Positions 17,468 through 25,774 of a stretch of DNA of 64,000 bases are shown here, piece after piece. The position numbers and the translations under genes are program-made. The stretch's first letter is position 1. Every line of letters begins with the position of its first letter. The notes under the pieces were generated by a model, which did not search any database, was not told the origin of the DNA, and was given only the letters and a program-made list of their open reading frames with translations. Source of the stretch: Natrialbaceae archaeon AArc-T1-2 (GTDB lineage: Archaea; Halobacteriota; Halobacteria; Halobacteriales; Natrialbaceae); assembly GCF_030273315.1 (NCBI RefSeq), contig NZ_CP127176.1, positions 22,342 through 86,341 on the forward strand, read 5' to 3'.

Positions 17468-18394
17468 TCACTCCTCGAGTGACCCAATTATTTCTCGAGC
17501 GGTGGAACTGATTCGACCGAGGCGCTCTTGAATTGCTTCCGGGTCTTCGCCCTGCCACGCAGCGAGATAGAACGCAGATCCGCTCGTGTCGAGTCCGAAA
17601 TACTGACCGACGATGTACGCGACGGCTTCTGCTTCGACCTCCCGCTTTGCCCGTTCGGGTTCATCCTCGATATCGAAGTGGAGCAACGCGTGGGCATACT
17701 CGTGAACCAATGTGACTGCAAGATCTGCTAGATTCGCTCGGGCTTTCGCCTCGACGACTGGCTGGAGGTCGTGCAGGCTCCGGTACTTACAGATCCCCTT
17801 CGCGTCGCCATGATCCCATTCGTCAGCATCGACGATGCGTACCTTCACACCGAGTTCATCAGCTGCCCCTTTGAGCGCTAGCACCAAGTCGTCGGCGTCG
17901 CCCATCGCTGCAGTCTCCAGTTCGGGAAGCGGCTCTCCTTCCGTTTGGGACACGTCGAAGACTGGCGCTGGTTTGAACCCGACGAGTCCTTTCGACCATT
18001 CATCCGGCGACGTCTCGTTGTACTCACAGCCGATTTTCTCGTGGTAGCTGGGAGAATTCTCACACTCGGGACATCGCTTGGTGATGATCGGAGCCCAGAT
18101 CCAGATGGCCTGTTCGCCTTCCTGGACATGCCGATCGAAGTCGTTTCGCCACGTGTTGTAGCCAGCAACCTTCGTTGCCTCTGGATACTGCAGTTTGATG
18201 AGGAGCGTATTTCGGTGCGAATAGTCGTGGAAGCGACTCTGGATGTCTAACCACTCCTGAAACTCCTCACTTGCTTGTGCATCGTCGACGCGGTCGACGA
18301 GGTCGTCGATCCACTTTTCGATGGTACTGTGCATCTCGTCGTGTCGGGTGTCGGTCTCCTCGAACGAGACCGATGAATCACTACTCGTAGCCAT
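17468..18394 (-). CDS. ArdC-like ssDNA-binding domain with zinc metallopeptidase
   Basis: A 308-residue protein. Residues about 25-120 resemble the ArdC N-terminal ssDNA-binding domain (FHDYSHRNTLLI ... GYNTWRNDFDRHV). Then comes a CPECEN...C segment and a C-terminal gluzincin domain with LVHEYAHALLHF (HExxH near residue 230) and a downstream Glu in EVEAEAVAYIVG as third ligand. ArdC proteins protect incoming plasmid DNA from restriction during conjugation, so the role fits a transmissible plasmid. The catalytic residues are intact. It may be regulated through the hairpin at 18438-18458. Confidence 0.87.
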   Translation of the reverse strand: MATSSDSSVSFEETDTRHDEMHSTIEKWIDDLVDRVDDAQASEEFQEWLDIQSRFHDYSHRNTLLIKLQYPEATKVAGYNTWRNDFDRHVQEGEQAIWIWAPIITKRCPECENSPSYHEKIGCEYNETSPDEWSKGLVGFKPAPVFDVSQTEGEPLPELETAAMGDADDLVLALKGAADELGVKVRIVDADEWDHGDAKGICKYRSLHDLQPVVEAKARANLADLAVTLVHEYAHALLHFDIEDEPERAKREVEAEAVAYIVGQYFGLDTSGSAFYLAAWQGEDPEAIQERLGRISSTAREIIGSLEE

Positions 18395-18437
18395 GGTTTT
18401 CAGGACTTGAATTATCGCAACTGCGCCGATTCAGAAC

Positions 18438-18458
18438 GCGCCGCACCCTTCGGGGCGC
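18438..18458 (-). promoter_or_regulatory. Leader hairpin upstream of the ArdC-like gene
   Basis: After a T6 run, stem GCGCC / GGCGC with central CCGAAGGGTGC, 44 nt before the start codon; same loop as the copies at 17369 and 46217. Confidence 0.6.
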
Positions 18459-18479
18459 ACAAAAAACTCGCGTCGGCAG

Positions 18480-18827
18480 TCACCGGAGGGCTGCTTTCTC
18501 GTCAGCGAAGCCGACCGCGACGAGGTAGTCGAGGAACTCATCGAACTGTTTCACGTCGCTGGGCGTGTCCCTCGCCAGATGTCGCACCCATTCGATAGCC
18601 CACCGGAACGCAGGGTCGGTCCCGCCCTTCCCGTGGATGTACCACCACCGAGCCGCTTTCAGCACGACCAGCGGATTCGTTGGTGGGTGCTCACCGGCGA
18701 GTCCACGGGTGATGGACTCGATTTCGTCGGGGACGTCGCTGGGATTAACCTCGCCTGATTGCGTGTTGTCGATATCGACCGGGATGTCGTCTATCGAGAC
18801 GTTATCGGCTCTCTGTTGTTGACTCAC
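18480..18827 (-). CDS. Small conserved-looking haloarchaeal plasmid protein
   Basis: A 115-residue acidic protein with a disordered first third and a helical remainder containing LKAARWWYIHGKGGTDP then FRWAIEWVRHLA and FDEFLDYLVAVGFADEKA. I do not recognise a named family. It is separated from the ArdC-like gene only by that gene's leader hairpin, and both read the same way, so they may be cotranscribed or separately controlled by hairpins. Confidence 0.65.
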   Translation of the reverse strand: MSQQQRADNVSIDDIPVDIDNTQSGEVNPSDVPDEIESITRGLAGEHPPTNPLVVLKAARWWYIHGKGGTDPAFRWAIEWVRHLARDTPSDVKQFDEFLDYLVAVGFADEKAALR

Positions 18828-18862
18828 TGGAAGTCACCTCTGAGTGAGGGCTTTCGGAGGAG

Positions 18863-18881
18863 CCCTCGCCCTCTCCGAGGG
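18863..18881 (-). promoter_or_regulatory. Leader hairpin upstream of the 115-residue gene
   Basis: Stem CCCTC / GAGGG with GGAGAGGGC between, following TTTTTCGAA, 36 nt before the start codon. Confidence 0.55.
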
Positions 18882-19038
18882 TTCGAAAAACAGAACGTTG
18901 TGTTACGCCGGCGGGGAGTGGACATTATGCTCGTCGATGACGAAGCGGAGGGCGTGTGAGAAGATCGATTAGCTGCATCTGATGGCTTCCTATTCACAAG
19001 GCGGAACGTATTTTCCCGTAACGGTGGATCGGTGGTGT

Positions 19039-19464
19039 ATGGAGATAGGGTTGGTGAGCTGTACGAAGGCGAAGGAGGACTCGGCGTCGACGCCGAGGGA
19101 ACTCTACGAACCCTCCGCGCTGTTCCGGAAGGCCCGGCGTTACGTTGAGGAGAACCACGATGTGTGGTACGTGCTTTCGGCGAAGTACAACGTTCTTGAT
19201 CCAGACGGCTCGCCGATCGAGCCCTACGACGAGACGCTGAACAACGCTGGCGTCGAAGAGCGACGAGAGTGGAGCCGAGCCATCGTCGGACAGCTACGGG
19301 AGCGCGACCTGCTCGCGGAGGGGAACACTCTCGTCATTCACGCTGGGAAGGCGTACTACGAGGAACTCCTGCCGCTGCTCCACGAGGAGCCCGTCGACGT
19401 CGAGATTCCAACCGAGGGACTACGGATGGGCGAGACGCTGTCATGGTACAATGAACGAATCTAG
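19039..19464 (+). CDS. DUF6884-type protein
   Basis: A 141-residue protein read from ATG 19039 (MEIGLVSCTKAKEDS), where the family begins; the frame is open 57 nt further upstream. Motifs are a first strand ending VSCTKAK, LYEPSALFRKARRYVEE, WYVLSAKYNVLDPD and a late VIHAGKAYYEELLPLL. This resembles DUF6884, a family with similarity to part of tRNA-guanine transglycosylase-like folds and often found in defence or mobile contexts; its biochemical role is not known to me. The last 14 bases overlap the next gene, so it is translationally coupled to the tandem GIY-YIG protein. Confidence 0.75.
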   Translation: MEIGLVSCTKAKEDSASTPRELYEPSALFRKARRYVEENHDVWYVLSAKYNVLDPDGSPIEPYDETLNNAGVEERREWSRAIVGQLRERDLLAEGNTLVIHAGKAYYEELLPLLHEEPVDVEIPTEGLRMGETLSWYNERI

Positions 19465-20314
19465 GTTCTACGCCGCAGATTGGCTCGGAGTAGTGTGGTC
19501 AAATTGGGGGACTCTCGATCCCGGCGGCGACCACCTATCCACGTTCTCCACTGACGAGGGGCTCTACCGCGTTCGCCACCCCGCCCGCCCCGGTCTGGAG
19601 TATATCGGCGAGACTGGGCGCAGCCTCCGTGGTCGAGTCCGTGCGCTCGCCCACGGGGCGTTCGCCGAGGAAATGCCTTATCGCGATCCACACACCGCGG
19701 CACCATGTCTCTGGGCTGTCCATCAGGAGGAGGCCGAGAAACTGGAGGTGTCGGTCACGACGCCGACGCTCGCTGAGGACAAGCAATCTCGAAAGGCGTT
19801 CGAGGACGCGCTAATCGCAGTCTGCCGCCGTGAAATGGGCGAGAGTCCGACGGCGAACTTCGGCCGGATTATTGACGGCTATCGGCAGTCGACGTACCGC
19901 AGCGGCGAGGAACGCGGCGGGCCGCTCGAACCAGGCCAGACGGTGTCTAACACCGAGGACGGTGTCGGCCCGCTGGATTGGAGCCGGAGCAGCGACGTGC
20001 TCTCGGAGGACTGGATGGGGCTCTTGTGGTCGTCTCCGCGACCGCTAGCAGACGCGGACACGTCGATTCCGACGGATGATGGGCTGTACCGGATCTGGCG
20101 CGAGGGCGAGGCACCGCCGCTGGAGTACATCGGGCAGAGTTCGAATCTCAAGTCACGGCTGTATCGTCACCGGCGAAACCGGCACGAGGCGTTGCTGTTC
20201 TCGTACTCGGAACTGGGGGATCACGACGCCCAACACAAGCGCGAAGAGGTTGAGACGGAGCTTATCGGCGTTCACTGGCTGGAAGTTGGGGAGAGTCCAC
20301 AAGATCAGTTCTAG
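19451..20314 (+). CDS. Tandem GIY-YIG domain protein
   Basis: A 287-residue protein with two GIY-YIG-like modules. The first, near residues 33-120, has EGLYRVRHP ... LEYIGETGRSLRGRVRALAHG. The second, near 205-280, has DGLYRIWRE ... LEYIGQSSNLKSRLYRHRRN and a late Glu-containing helix. In both, GLYR stands for GIY and EYIG for YIG, and the Arg of the catalytic helix is present. GIY-YIG enzymes cut DNA with one metal ion. Two copies in one chain could give two nicks, or one copy may be structural. It is coupled to the DUF6884 gene; a similar two-domain design occurs at 26564-27958. Confidence 0.82.
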   Translation: MNESRFYAADWLGVVWSNWGTLDPGGDHLSTFSTDEGLYRVRHPARPGLEYIGETGRSLRGRVRALAHGAFAEEMPYRDPHTAAPCLWAVHQEEAEKLEVSVTTPTLAEDKQSRKAFEDALIAVCRREMGESPTANFGRIIDGYRQSTYRSGEERGGPLEPGQTVSNTEDGVGPLDWSRSSDVLSEDWMGLLWSSPRPLADADTSIPTDDGLYRIWREGEAPPLEYIGQSSNLKSRLYRHRRNRHEALLFSYSELGDHDAQHKREEVETELIGVHWLEVGESPQDQF

Positions 20315-20360
20315 ATGTCATACCCCTCTACCCTCATAGCCCATGTGTAGTTCTGGAATA

Positions 20361-20378
20361 AGTTTTTGTCCCCGGGGC
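20361..20378 (+). promoter_or_regulatory. T-run and GC palindrome before hamA
   Basis: GTTTTTGTCCCCGGGGCTG lies about 35-50 nt before the hamA start. T-run plus palindrome echoes the minus-strand leader hairpins but the loop is absent; it may be the core promoter of the Hachiman operon. Confidence 0.3.
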
Positions 20379-20409
20379 TGAATCTTCTTGCAACTAAACA
20401 GAATCCCAG

Positions 20410-21327
20410 ATGGAGAATGAAATAGGAGTTCCTTGGTCAGAACATACCGTAGTCGAGAAGTCAGAACTACTGGACAACCTCTCTGATGCTGGTGAATGGC
20501 GTGAAGACAAGATTAAGACGTCCTCTTTCATCGTCAGTCCAAGTTACGGAACCCTGGATTATGACGGCTTCGTGAGTTTTCTTCGGAACAAATTCATGTT
20601 CTTTGCGCTGTCGGAAGAGGAGATTCAGGAGTCCGAACGCCCTCATCTTGAAGCACAGCAGCTCTCAGATTACAGGGATGATGCTAAGATGGATGGCAAG
20701 TGGGGAGAGCTGATTCTATTTACAATGGTTGAAGGTTTCCTTGACATCCCCATGATGTCGCACAAGCTTGGGTGGAAACAAAACCCGACTGATCAGGTTA
20801 AGGGATCTGACGGCCTCTTCTTCGGGGAATACGAAGGATCCCCAACGTTAGGAATTGGTGAGGCGAAGATGTACACCGATTTGGATGATGGGATTGAGGA
20901 AGCTCTTGACAGCACAGATCGATTCCACGGAGAAGATAGCCAACTCCGAAATCAGCACGAGTTAACGGTTGCTATGGGTAATCCGAGCGATAATCTCTCG
21001 AAAGAGAAGATCGAACTGCTCTCATCCCTTTTCACGGGGGAATCCCAAGATTACCAAATGCTACACCCCATTTTCGTCGGATATGAGGATGAAGAGCTGG
21101 AGGAATTCCAGACAAAGCCGGTCGAGGACGATCAGGAACTAGTAGACCAGCTCCAAGACCATGTCGAGGATACTGACTTACTCTCCAAAGTAACCGACTC
21201 TCTGGAGGGTGACTACAGTCACCTTCGAAAACACTGGTTGACATTCTTTTTCCTCCCACTAGAGGACAAAGATCGATTTGTAGAGAACGTTAAAGCGGCT
21301 ATCTACCCCTGGACAACGAACCACTAA
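20410..21327 (+). CDS. hamA: Hachiman defence nuclease HamA (DUF1837)
   Basis: A 305-residue protein with the DUF1837 arrangement: KWGELILFTMVEGFL near residues 97-111 (motif I Glu), VKGSDGLFFGEYEG near 133-146 (the Asp) and GIGEAKMY near 151-158 (E-x-K), giving a PD-(D/E)XK-like active site. In Hachiman, HamA holds this nuclease inactive until HamB encounters damaged or single-stranded DNA, and then degrades DNA broadly. The stop overlaps the hamB start by one base (TAATG). Base composition is visibly more AT-rich than the neighbouring plasmid genes, consistent with acquisition as a unit. Confidence 0.88.
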   Translation: MENEIGVPWSEHTVVEKSELLDNLSDAGEWREDKIKTSSFIVSPSYGTLDYDGFVSFLRNKFMFFALSEEEIQESERPHLEAQQLSDYRDDAKMDGKWGELILFTMVEGFLDIPMMSHKLGWKQNPTDQVKGSDGLFFGEYEGSPTLGIGEAKMYTDLDDGIEEALDSTDRFHGEDSQLRNQHELTVAMGNPSDNLSKEKIELLSSLFTGESQDYQMLHPIFVGYEDEELEEFQTKPVEDDQELVDQLQDHVEDTDLLSKVTDSLEGDYSHLRKHWLTFFFLPLEDKDRFVENVKAAIYPWTTNH

Positions 21328-23903
21328 TGTCTACATACGAAAACGCAGCGGACCTAGAGTTCTTCAATGACTGTCTCGATACACTGATAAAAGATCTGCT
21401 CTATAATGATCTCGGCGTTACAGATTATCGTTGGGATCAGAACTCGGAGAGTAAACTCCAAAAGAGTGCTTGGGTAGCATCACTTCTCGCTTCCAGTGAT
21501 GACGAGGAACACCAGTCTAAGGCCCTTTCCTTTGCGATTCTCGCATATATTGAGAAGCGAGGGACCGATGACGAGGAGATGTACGAACGGTACCTCTATA
21601 TCGTTCTCTCTCGCATTGGTAATCTTCAAACGTTCAATACCGTTCGGCGAGAACAGGCAGATGTCAGCTTCGAGGAGAGGCTCATTTCATCGCTTGACTC
21701 TGCGTTAGGCTTCGAGCTGAGTTCTGACCTCCAGCAGCACGAACTCGGTGATGGGACTGTGCTGTCCTCCTTCCAGAAGGATATCCTAAATGCGCTTCAG
21801 GCAGGGAAGGACATCGCGATATCCGGTCCGACATCTTCCGGGAAGTCATTCATACTCCGGAAATACATCCAGAGTGAGCTCAAAAGCGAGGATGGCTTCG
21901 AAGCAATCTACGTCGTCCCGACTAGAGCACTCATTGCGGAGGTGAGCGAGAAGCTCTCCAGTCTCAACGATGATATAGACGGAGAGCAAGAGATTGAGGT
22001 CAGAACCGGCGCATATTTCGAGGAGGAATCGGAGGATCTAGAAACAGATTTAAATTCGTTCTTAGTAGTTACTCCTGAGCGGTGTCTGCGGCTCATCGAC
22101 GAGGACACTAGGGCGAGAATTGAGCCAGACCTGATATTCTTCGACGAGATTCAGAACGTCCAGGACGGGCAGAGGGGTGTCTTATTCGAGGATATCATTC
22201 AATTACTCAGTGAATCCTGGCCGGAAACTCAAATCGTCGCCGCAGGTCCCTATCTTGAGGAGCCACAGGATACTTTAAGCAATCTGACAAACCGAGAGGT
22301 CGTACAGATCAAAACCGCATTTACACCGGTTCTTCAAATGAAGGCGATTATTCGGTTCAAGAGAGCAAAAAACCAATCCAGATCTATACGGATGGTTGAT
22401 GTTGTCCTCTACAGTCCTTCTGGAGACAAATTAGAGTTCACGATAGCCGAACCGGACGACCTCACGTATACTACGGTCAACAATAGCAAGACTAGAGCGC
22501 TGACCACCATAATCGATGAATATGGGCAAAATAGCCAGAATCTGGTATACGCCAGCAAAACCAACCTAGCCGAGGATCGAGCCGACGCTATCGCAAACAA
22601 CCGGAACCGAGAGATAACGTCTGCGAGAATCGATGATCTCACCGAATTCCTGAAGAACACGATCCACGAAGACTATCCACTCATTGACCACCTCCAAAAA
22701 GGAGTGGCCTTCCACCACGGTCGCGTACCGAAGATTGCGAGAGAGGAGATAGAAGACCTCTACCGGTCGAAAGTAGGCCTTGACACAATCGTATGTACTT
22801 CTACTCTACTGGAGGGGGTGAACCTCCCCGCGGAGAAAATTTTTCTGACTAGTGCATATCGAGGGGACAATGAGCTGTCAGAACTCGACTTCCAGAACCT
22901 CGTCGGACGGGTCGGTCGCGTTGATTCCCGGTTGTACGGTTCTATCTATTGCGTTGAGGCCGAAGATGACGAATGGGTGGATGAGAAATTGGATAGCGAT
23001 ACGGAGGAATCGGTCAATCCTGCTACCTCACAAGCTACGGATAACCCAAACAAACTCATCACCGCGCTCGGAAGCAACGACCTTCGGCAGCTCAAAGACG
23101 CATCGACGCGGTACACGTCGATTCTCCTTCGCTCTCGCTACCTCAAGTCCGACTACGATGTCGACAAATACCTCTCCAACAAGGGGCTCTCGGACTCAGA
23201 CATCTCCTCAGCGAAAGACGAACTCGATCGGACTCTCGAAGACATCGAGATCCCGGAGAAACTGCTGAGGCGGAACCCAACTGTCGATCCCGTGGAGCAG
23301 AACACGCTCTACAGGCTGGTGATGAAGAACCCGGAAAGGTGGGTGATTGGTGAGAATACAGCAGAATACAGTTATGATAAACTCATGCGGATCACTCAGC
23401 AGTTGAATCAGGTATTCAAGTTCACCAAGGATGATGAATACGGGATCGATCCCTCAAACCGAGAAACCAAGCACGGAGCGCTGGAGCCGATCGTAGTAGT
23501 TGCGAATCAGTGGCTTCGAGGAGAGACGTACAAGTCCATGATTGATTCTAGGCAAGCGAACGTTGAGGATGAGGGCCTGAGTAAGTGTATTAGAACGATC
23601 CTTGATCTCGTGAACGACGACGTTCGATTTATTCTGGTCAAGTACTACGGGATGCTGGTCGATATGCTAGAAGAAACCGACTACGAGATGGGTAAGTGGG
23701 CAAGCAACTTCGACCAGATGTTGGAGATGGGATCGATGAACTTCGGGGAGTTGCGTCTCATGTCGAAAGGTGTAGATCGGTCGGTTGCGCTGCAGTTAGG
23801 AATCCCACCGAACGTCGATGATGTCGAAGAATTTCTTGAAAACCGTCGAGGGAAGATCCCAAAATTCTTCGCTCGACACCTAGAGTCGCAGGGGGTCCTC
23901 TAG
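21327..23903 (+). CDS. hamB: Hachiman defence helicase HamB
   Basis: An 858-residue superfamily 2 helicase. Walker A is SGPTSSGKSF near residues 164-173, motif Ia VVPTRALIAEV, motif II FFDEIQN (DEIQ at about 273), FHHGRVPK and TSTLLEGVNLPA in the second RecA lobe, and motif VI as LVGRVGRVD near 525. The GRVGR form and long C-terminal helical part are typical of HamB and of Ski2-like relatives. Translational coupling with hamA confirms the pair. All helicase motifs are intact and no frameshift is present, so the system appears functional. Confidence 0.9.
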   Translation: MSTYENAADLEFFNDCLDTLIKDLLYNDLGVTDYRWDQNSESKLQKSAWVASLLASSDDEEHQSKALSFAILAYIEKRGTDDEEMYERYLYIVLSRIGNLQTFNTVRREQADVSFEERLISSLDSALGFELSSDLQQHELGDGTVLSSFQKDILNALQAGKDIAISGPTSSGKSFILRKYIQSELKSEDGFEAIYVVPTRALIAEVSEKLSSLNDDIDGEQEIEVRTGAYFEEESEDLETDLNSFLVVTPERCLRLIDEDTRARIEPDLIFFDEIQNVQDGQRGVLFEDIIQLLSESWPETQIVAAGPYLEEPQDTLSNLTNREVVQIKTAFTPVLQMKAIIRFKRAKNQSRSIRMVDVVLYSPSGDKLEFTIAEPDDLTYTTVNNSKTRALTTIIDEYGQNSQNLVYASKTNLAEDRADAIANNRNREITSARIDDLTEFLKNTIHEDYPLIDHLQKGVAFHHGRVPKIAREEIEDLYRSKVGLDTIVCTSTLLEGVNLPAEKIFLTSAYRGDNELSELDFQNLVGRVGRVDSRLYGSIYCVEAEDDEWVDEKLDSDTEESVNPATSQATDNPNKLITALGSNDLRQLKDASTRYTSILLRSRYLKSDYDVDKYLSNKGLSDSDISSAKDELDRTLEDIEIPEKLLRRNPTVDPVEQNTLYRLVMKNPERWVIGENTAEYSYDKLMRITQQLNQVFKFTKDDEYGIDPSNRETKHGALEPIVVVANQWLRGETYKSMIDSRQANVEDEGLSKCIRTILDLVNDDVRFILVKYYGMLVDMLEETDYEMGKWASNFDQMLEMGSMNFGELRLMSKGVDRSVALQLGIPPNVDDVEEFLENRRGKIPKFFARHLESQGVL

Positions 23904-24037
23904 ATTATCCGCATCCCGCGTACTAACTCAGGCACATTTTCATAGACAGCTTCGGCCGATAGTCTAGCTCATCATATTTTGGAAGCGCTCGCGTAGCGCG
24001 TCCTCGCGCTCCTCTCACGGGCAAAAAACAACCACCC

Positions 24038-24078
24038 TTAACCAACATTCTACCCAAGAAATCAGCGCTGTTGGTTAA
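24038..24078. repeat. Dispersed inverted repeat, copy D
   Basis: Arms TTAACCAACA (24038-24047) and TGTTGGTTAA (24069-24078), 21 nt apart, between the converging ends of hamB and the minus-strand small-gene block. Confidence 0.8.
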
Positions 24079-24119
24079 TAACTAAGACGGCCTCCGACAC
24101 CTGTCTTCAACTCTCGGAC

Positions 24120-24275
24120 TCACTCGTCGGCTTTGCGTCGACAGCGCACCTGTTCAGGATTCGGTACCCACGGATGGTCGTCCCAGCAGTGAAGGGCGTG
24201 CTCTTGTGTCGTGTCGAACAGCGCCTCGCACGACCCACACTCGTAGGCGGTCTCGGTCCAGCGTTCCGTGACGAA
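24120..24275 (-). CDS. Small zinc-finger protein
   Basis: A 51-residue protein from ATG 24275. It has YECGSCEALFDTTQEHALHCW followed by D-D-H, so a C-x2-C pair plus His/Cys could bind one zinc in a C2H2-like way, and a second Cys near the end. Single-finger mini-proteins of this kind are abundant in haloarchaea and usually unassigned. It is the last gene of the block read from 25652. Confidence 0.6.
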   Translation of the reverse strand, partial: FVTERWTETAYECGSCEALFDTTQEHALHCWDDHPWVPNPEQVRCRRKADE

Positions 24276-24330
24276 CATCGCCGTCACCGTCGACCTAACC
24301 GGATCTGATGCGGCCGAACGCTGAACGTAA

Positions 24331-24666
24331 TCATTCGTAGAGGCACTGAGCGGACGCATCCTCTCCATTGAGGGTCTGCTGATCCTCGTCCGTATCAGCA
24401 AAGAGGGTCGACTGATCTCCCTCCGATGTTTGCTCAACTTCGGGTCGGTCGTCGACGCCGAACTTACTCGCTTCGGGCCGATCAAGACGCGAATCCCGGT
24501 CGCGGTGGTCCACATCAGCGCCGAAATCCTCGAGTGAGGTCTCGACGCTCGTTTCGGTCACTTCTAGTTGGCCATCGTCACCGAATGCGGTCTGTCGCTG
24601 AATCTCGATCTCTGGTCGATCACTCACCTCATTCGAGCCTCCACCCACCGAGGCTCCGACAGACAC
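24331..24666 (-). CDS. Acidic, probably disordered plasmid protein
   Basis: About 111 residues if translation starts at GTG 24666; a second GTG at 24627 is possible and no ATG lies in the right place. The sequence is dominated by Asp, Glu, Ser and Thr with the C-terminal block GDQSTLFADTDEDQQTLNGE and QCLYE. No fold or family is recognised. It follows the gene at 24681 by 14 bases, so it is part of the same transcript. Confidence 0.5.
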   Translation of the reverse strand: MSVGASVGGGSNEVSDRPEIEIQRQTAFGDDGQLEVTETSVETSLEDFGADVDHRDRDSRLDRPEASKFGVDDRPEVEQTSEGDQSTLFADTDEDQQTLNGEDASAQCLYE

Positions 24667-24680
24667 CCCCGAGTGCTGCG

Positions 24681-24902
24681 TCAATCGTCTTCTGTGCGGA
24701 TTTCGCTGGCCCGACCTTTGAGCCGGCGAAGAATCGGGATCCGTTGCTGATTCGCGTTCTCGTAGGCGACGCACTCCCGGAGCGTCTCTATATCGTTGAT
24801 CGTCACGATACCAGCGTTGATGAGTCGCGTATTCGGGGGTTCGAGCCGTTGTTCTGGTGAAAGCTCGCTTGCGTCTGTTGTTTGACCGTCTGGATTGGTC
24901 AT
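24681..24902 (-). CDS. Small hypothetical protein
   Basis: A 73-residue protein (MTNPDGQTTDASELSPEQRL...). The middle part, RLINAGIVTINDIETLRECVAYENANQQR, is clearly helical and may be a small helix-turn-helix-like bundle; the family is not recognised. A leader hairpin ends only 6 nt before its start. Confidence 0.55.
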   Translation of the reverse strand: MTNPDGQTTDASELSPEQRLEPPNTRLINAGIVTINDIETLRECVAYENANQQRIPILRRLKGRASEIRTEDD

Positions 24903-24908
24903 TGATGA

Positions 24909-24932
24909 TCGCCTCCGCGACTGCTGAGGCGA
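24909..24932 (-). promoter_or_regulatory. Leader hairpin upstream of the 73-residue gene
   Basis: Seven-pair stem TCGCCTC / GAGGCGA with a ten-nt loop AGCAGTCGCG after a T5 run. The stem fits the family, the loop does not. The hairpin would cover the ribosome-binding region. Confidence 0.5.
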
Positions 24933-24951
24933 CGAAAAACAACTCTCTCCG

Positions 24952-25230
24952 TTACCCGTCTTCTTCCTCAGGCTGGATCTGGCGAGTGTCCTCAGCGAGG
25001 TCGTGGATATACTCGCGGAGGGTTTCCATATCCTCGCGGGCGTCTTCGAGCGTTTTACCCTTCACTTTGGCCGTGATTTTGTCTTGATCGCGGGTGCCAG
25101 TACCGCGAGTAAGTTTGACCGTGAGTGAGACGCCGACATCGCTTCGCTCGACGTACTCGGTTGGTGCCTGACACTCACGATTCTGCGGCGATTCTAGGCC
25201 CGTACGTGGCTGCTGGGTGTGTTCTGACAT
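24952..25230 (-). CDS. DUF7389-type haloarchaeal protein
   Basis: A 92-residue protein. After a variable tail comes TEYVERSDVGVSLTVKLTRG, then GTGTRDQDKITAKVKGKT and a helix (EDMETLREYIHDLAEDTRQI). This matches my memory of DUF7389, a small beta-plus-helix family confined to haloarchaea and common on plasmids. It resembles a short ATP-cone or ribosomal-like strand pair but no function is known. It lies 17 nt after the DUF6166 gene and is cotranscribed with it. Confidence 0.7.
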   Translation of the reverse strand: MSEHTQQPRTGLESPQNRECQAPTEYVERSDVGVSLTVKLTRGTGTRDQDKITAKVKGKTLEDAREDMETLREYIHDLAEDTRQIQPEEEDG

Positions 25231-25247
25231 TGATTGCTCTCTGATCG

Positions 25248-25652
25248 TTAGTTGACGGACGGTGCGACTGGATCGTCGACTATCTCACGAAGGGCTGCAT
25301 CTATCTCGCGGCCGGTGAGTCGCCAGCAGCCGTCGGGTCCTGTACACTCTAGCTGGCTCACTACTTCGGTCTTGAACGCCTTGTACTCCGCAAGCGCCAA
25401 CTCTTCGTTATCAGTGTAATCGAGCAGGAGGGCGAGTGCGAGTTGGGCCGGCCCGCTGCCACCATATCCCCATTCGAATCCCGAAGGACTGTGATTCGCC
25501 AGCTCGAGACTCCGCTCTGGCGTGAGCTGTTGTTGGTCCGATTGCTTCTCGACGATGGCGCGGCCTCGACGACGGTAACCGACATAGTTGACGTCGGGAT
25601 CAGCCGAGGTCCGTGACTGTACGTGTGAGCGTGCGTCGCTAATTCCACTCAT
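25248..25652 (-). CDS. DUF6166-type protein
   Basis: A 134-residue protein: VGYRRRGRAIVEK near residues 24-36, then LANHSPSGFEWGYGGSGPAQLALALLLDYTDN near 51-82, then AEYKAFKTEVVSQLE. The 'F-x-W-G-Y-x-G-S-G-P-A-Q-L-A-L-A-L-L' block is the signature I associate with DUF6166, a small family spread among plasmids and phages of archaea and bacteria. Function unknown. It is first in its operon, behind the leader hairpin at 25682-25704. Confidence 0.75.
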   Translation of the reverse strand: MSGISDARSHVQSRTSADPDVNYVGYRRRGRAIVEKQSDQQQLTPERSLELANHSPSGFEWGYGGSGPAQLALALLLDYTDNEELALAEYKAFKTEVVSQLECTGPDGCWRLTGREIDAALREIVDDPVAPSVN

Positions 25653-25681
25653 AGGTTGGTTCGCGGGAGGCTCGTTCGATC

Positions 25682-25704
25682 ACCCCCGCACCCCTCTCGG
25701 GGGT
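25682..25704 (-). promoter_or_regulatory. Leader hairpin upstream of the DUF6166 gene
   Basis: Stem ACCCCC / GGGGGT around GAGAGGGGTGC, after TTTTTGA, 30 nt before the start. Nearly identical to the copies at 45571 and 49183. Confidence 0.65.
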
Positions 25705-25774
25705 TCAAAAACAGGACGTAGCTGCGTTCGGCAACGTGTTTGACAGTTACAACGTACTGTTCAGGTATATCGGG

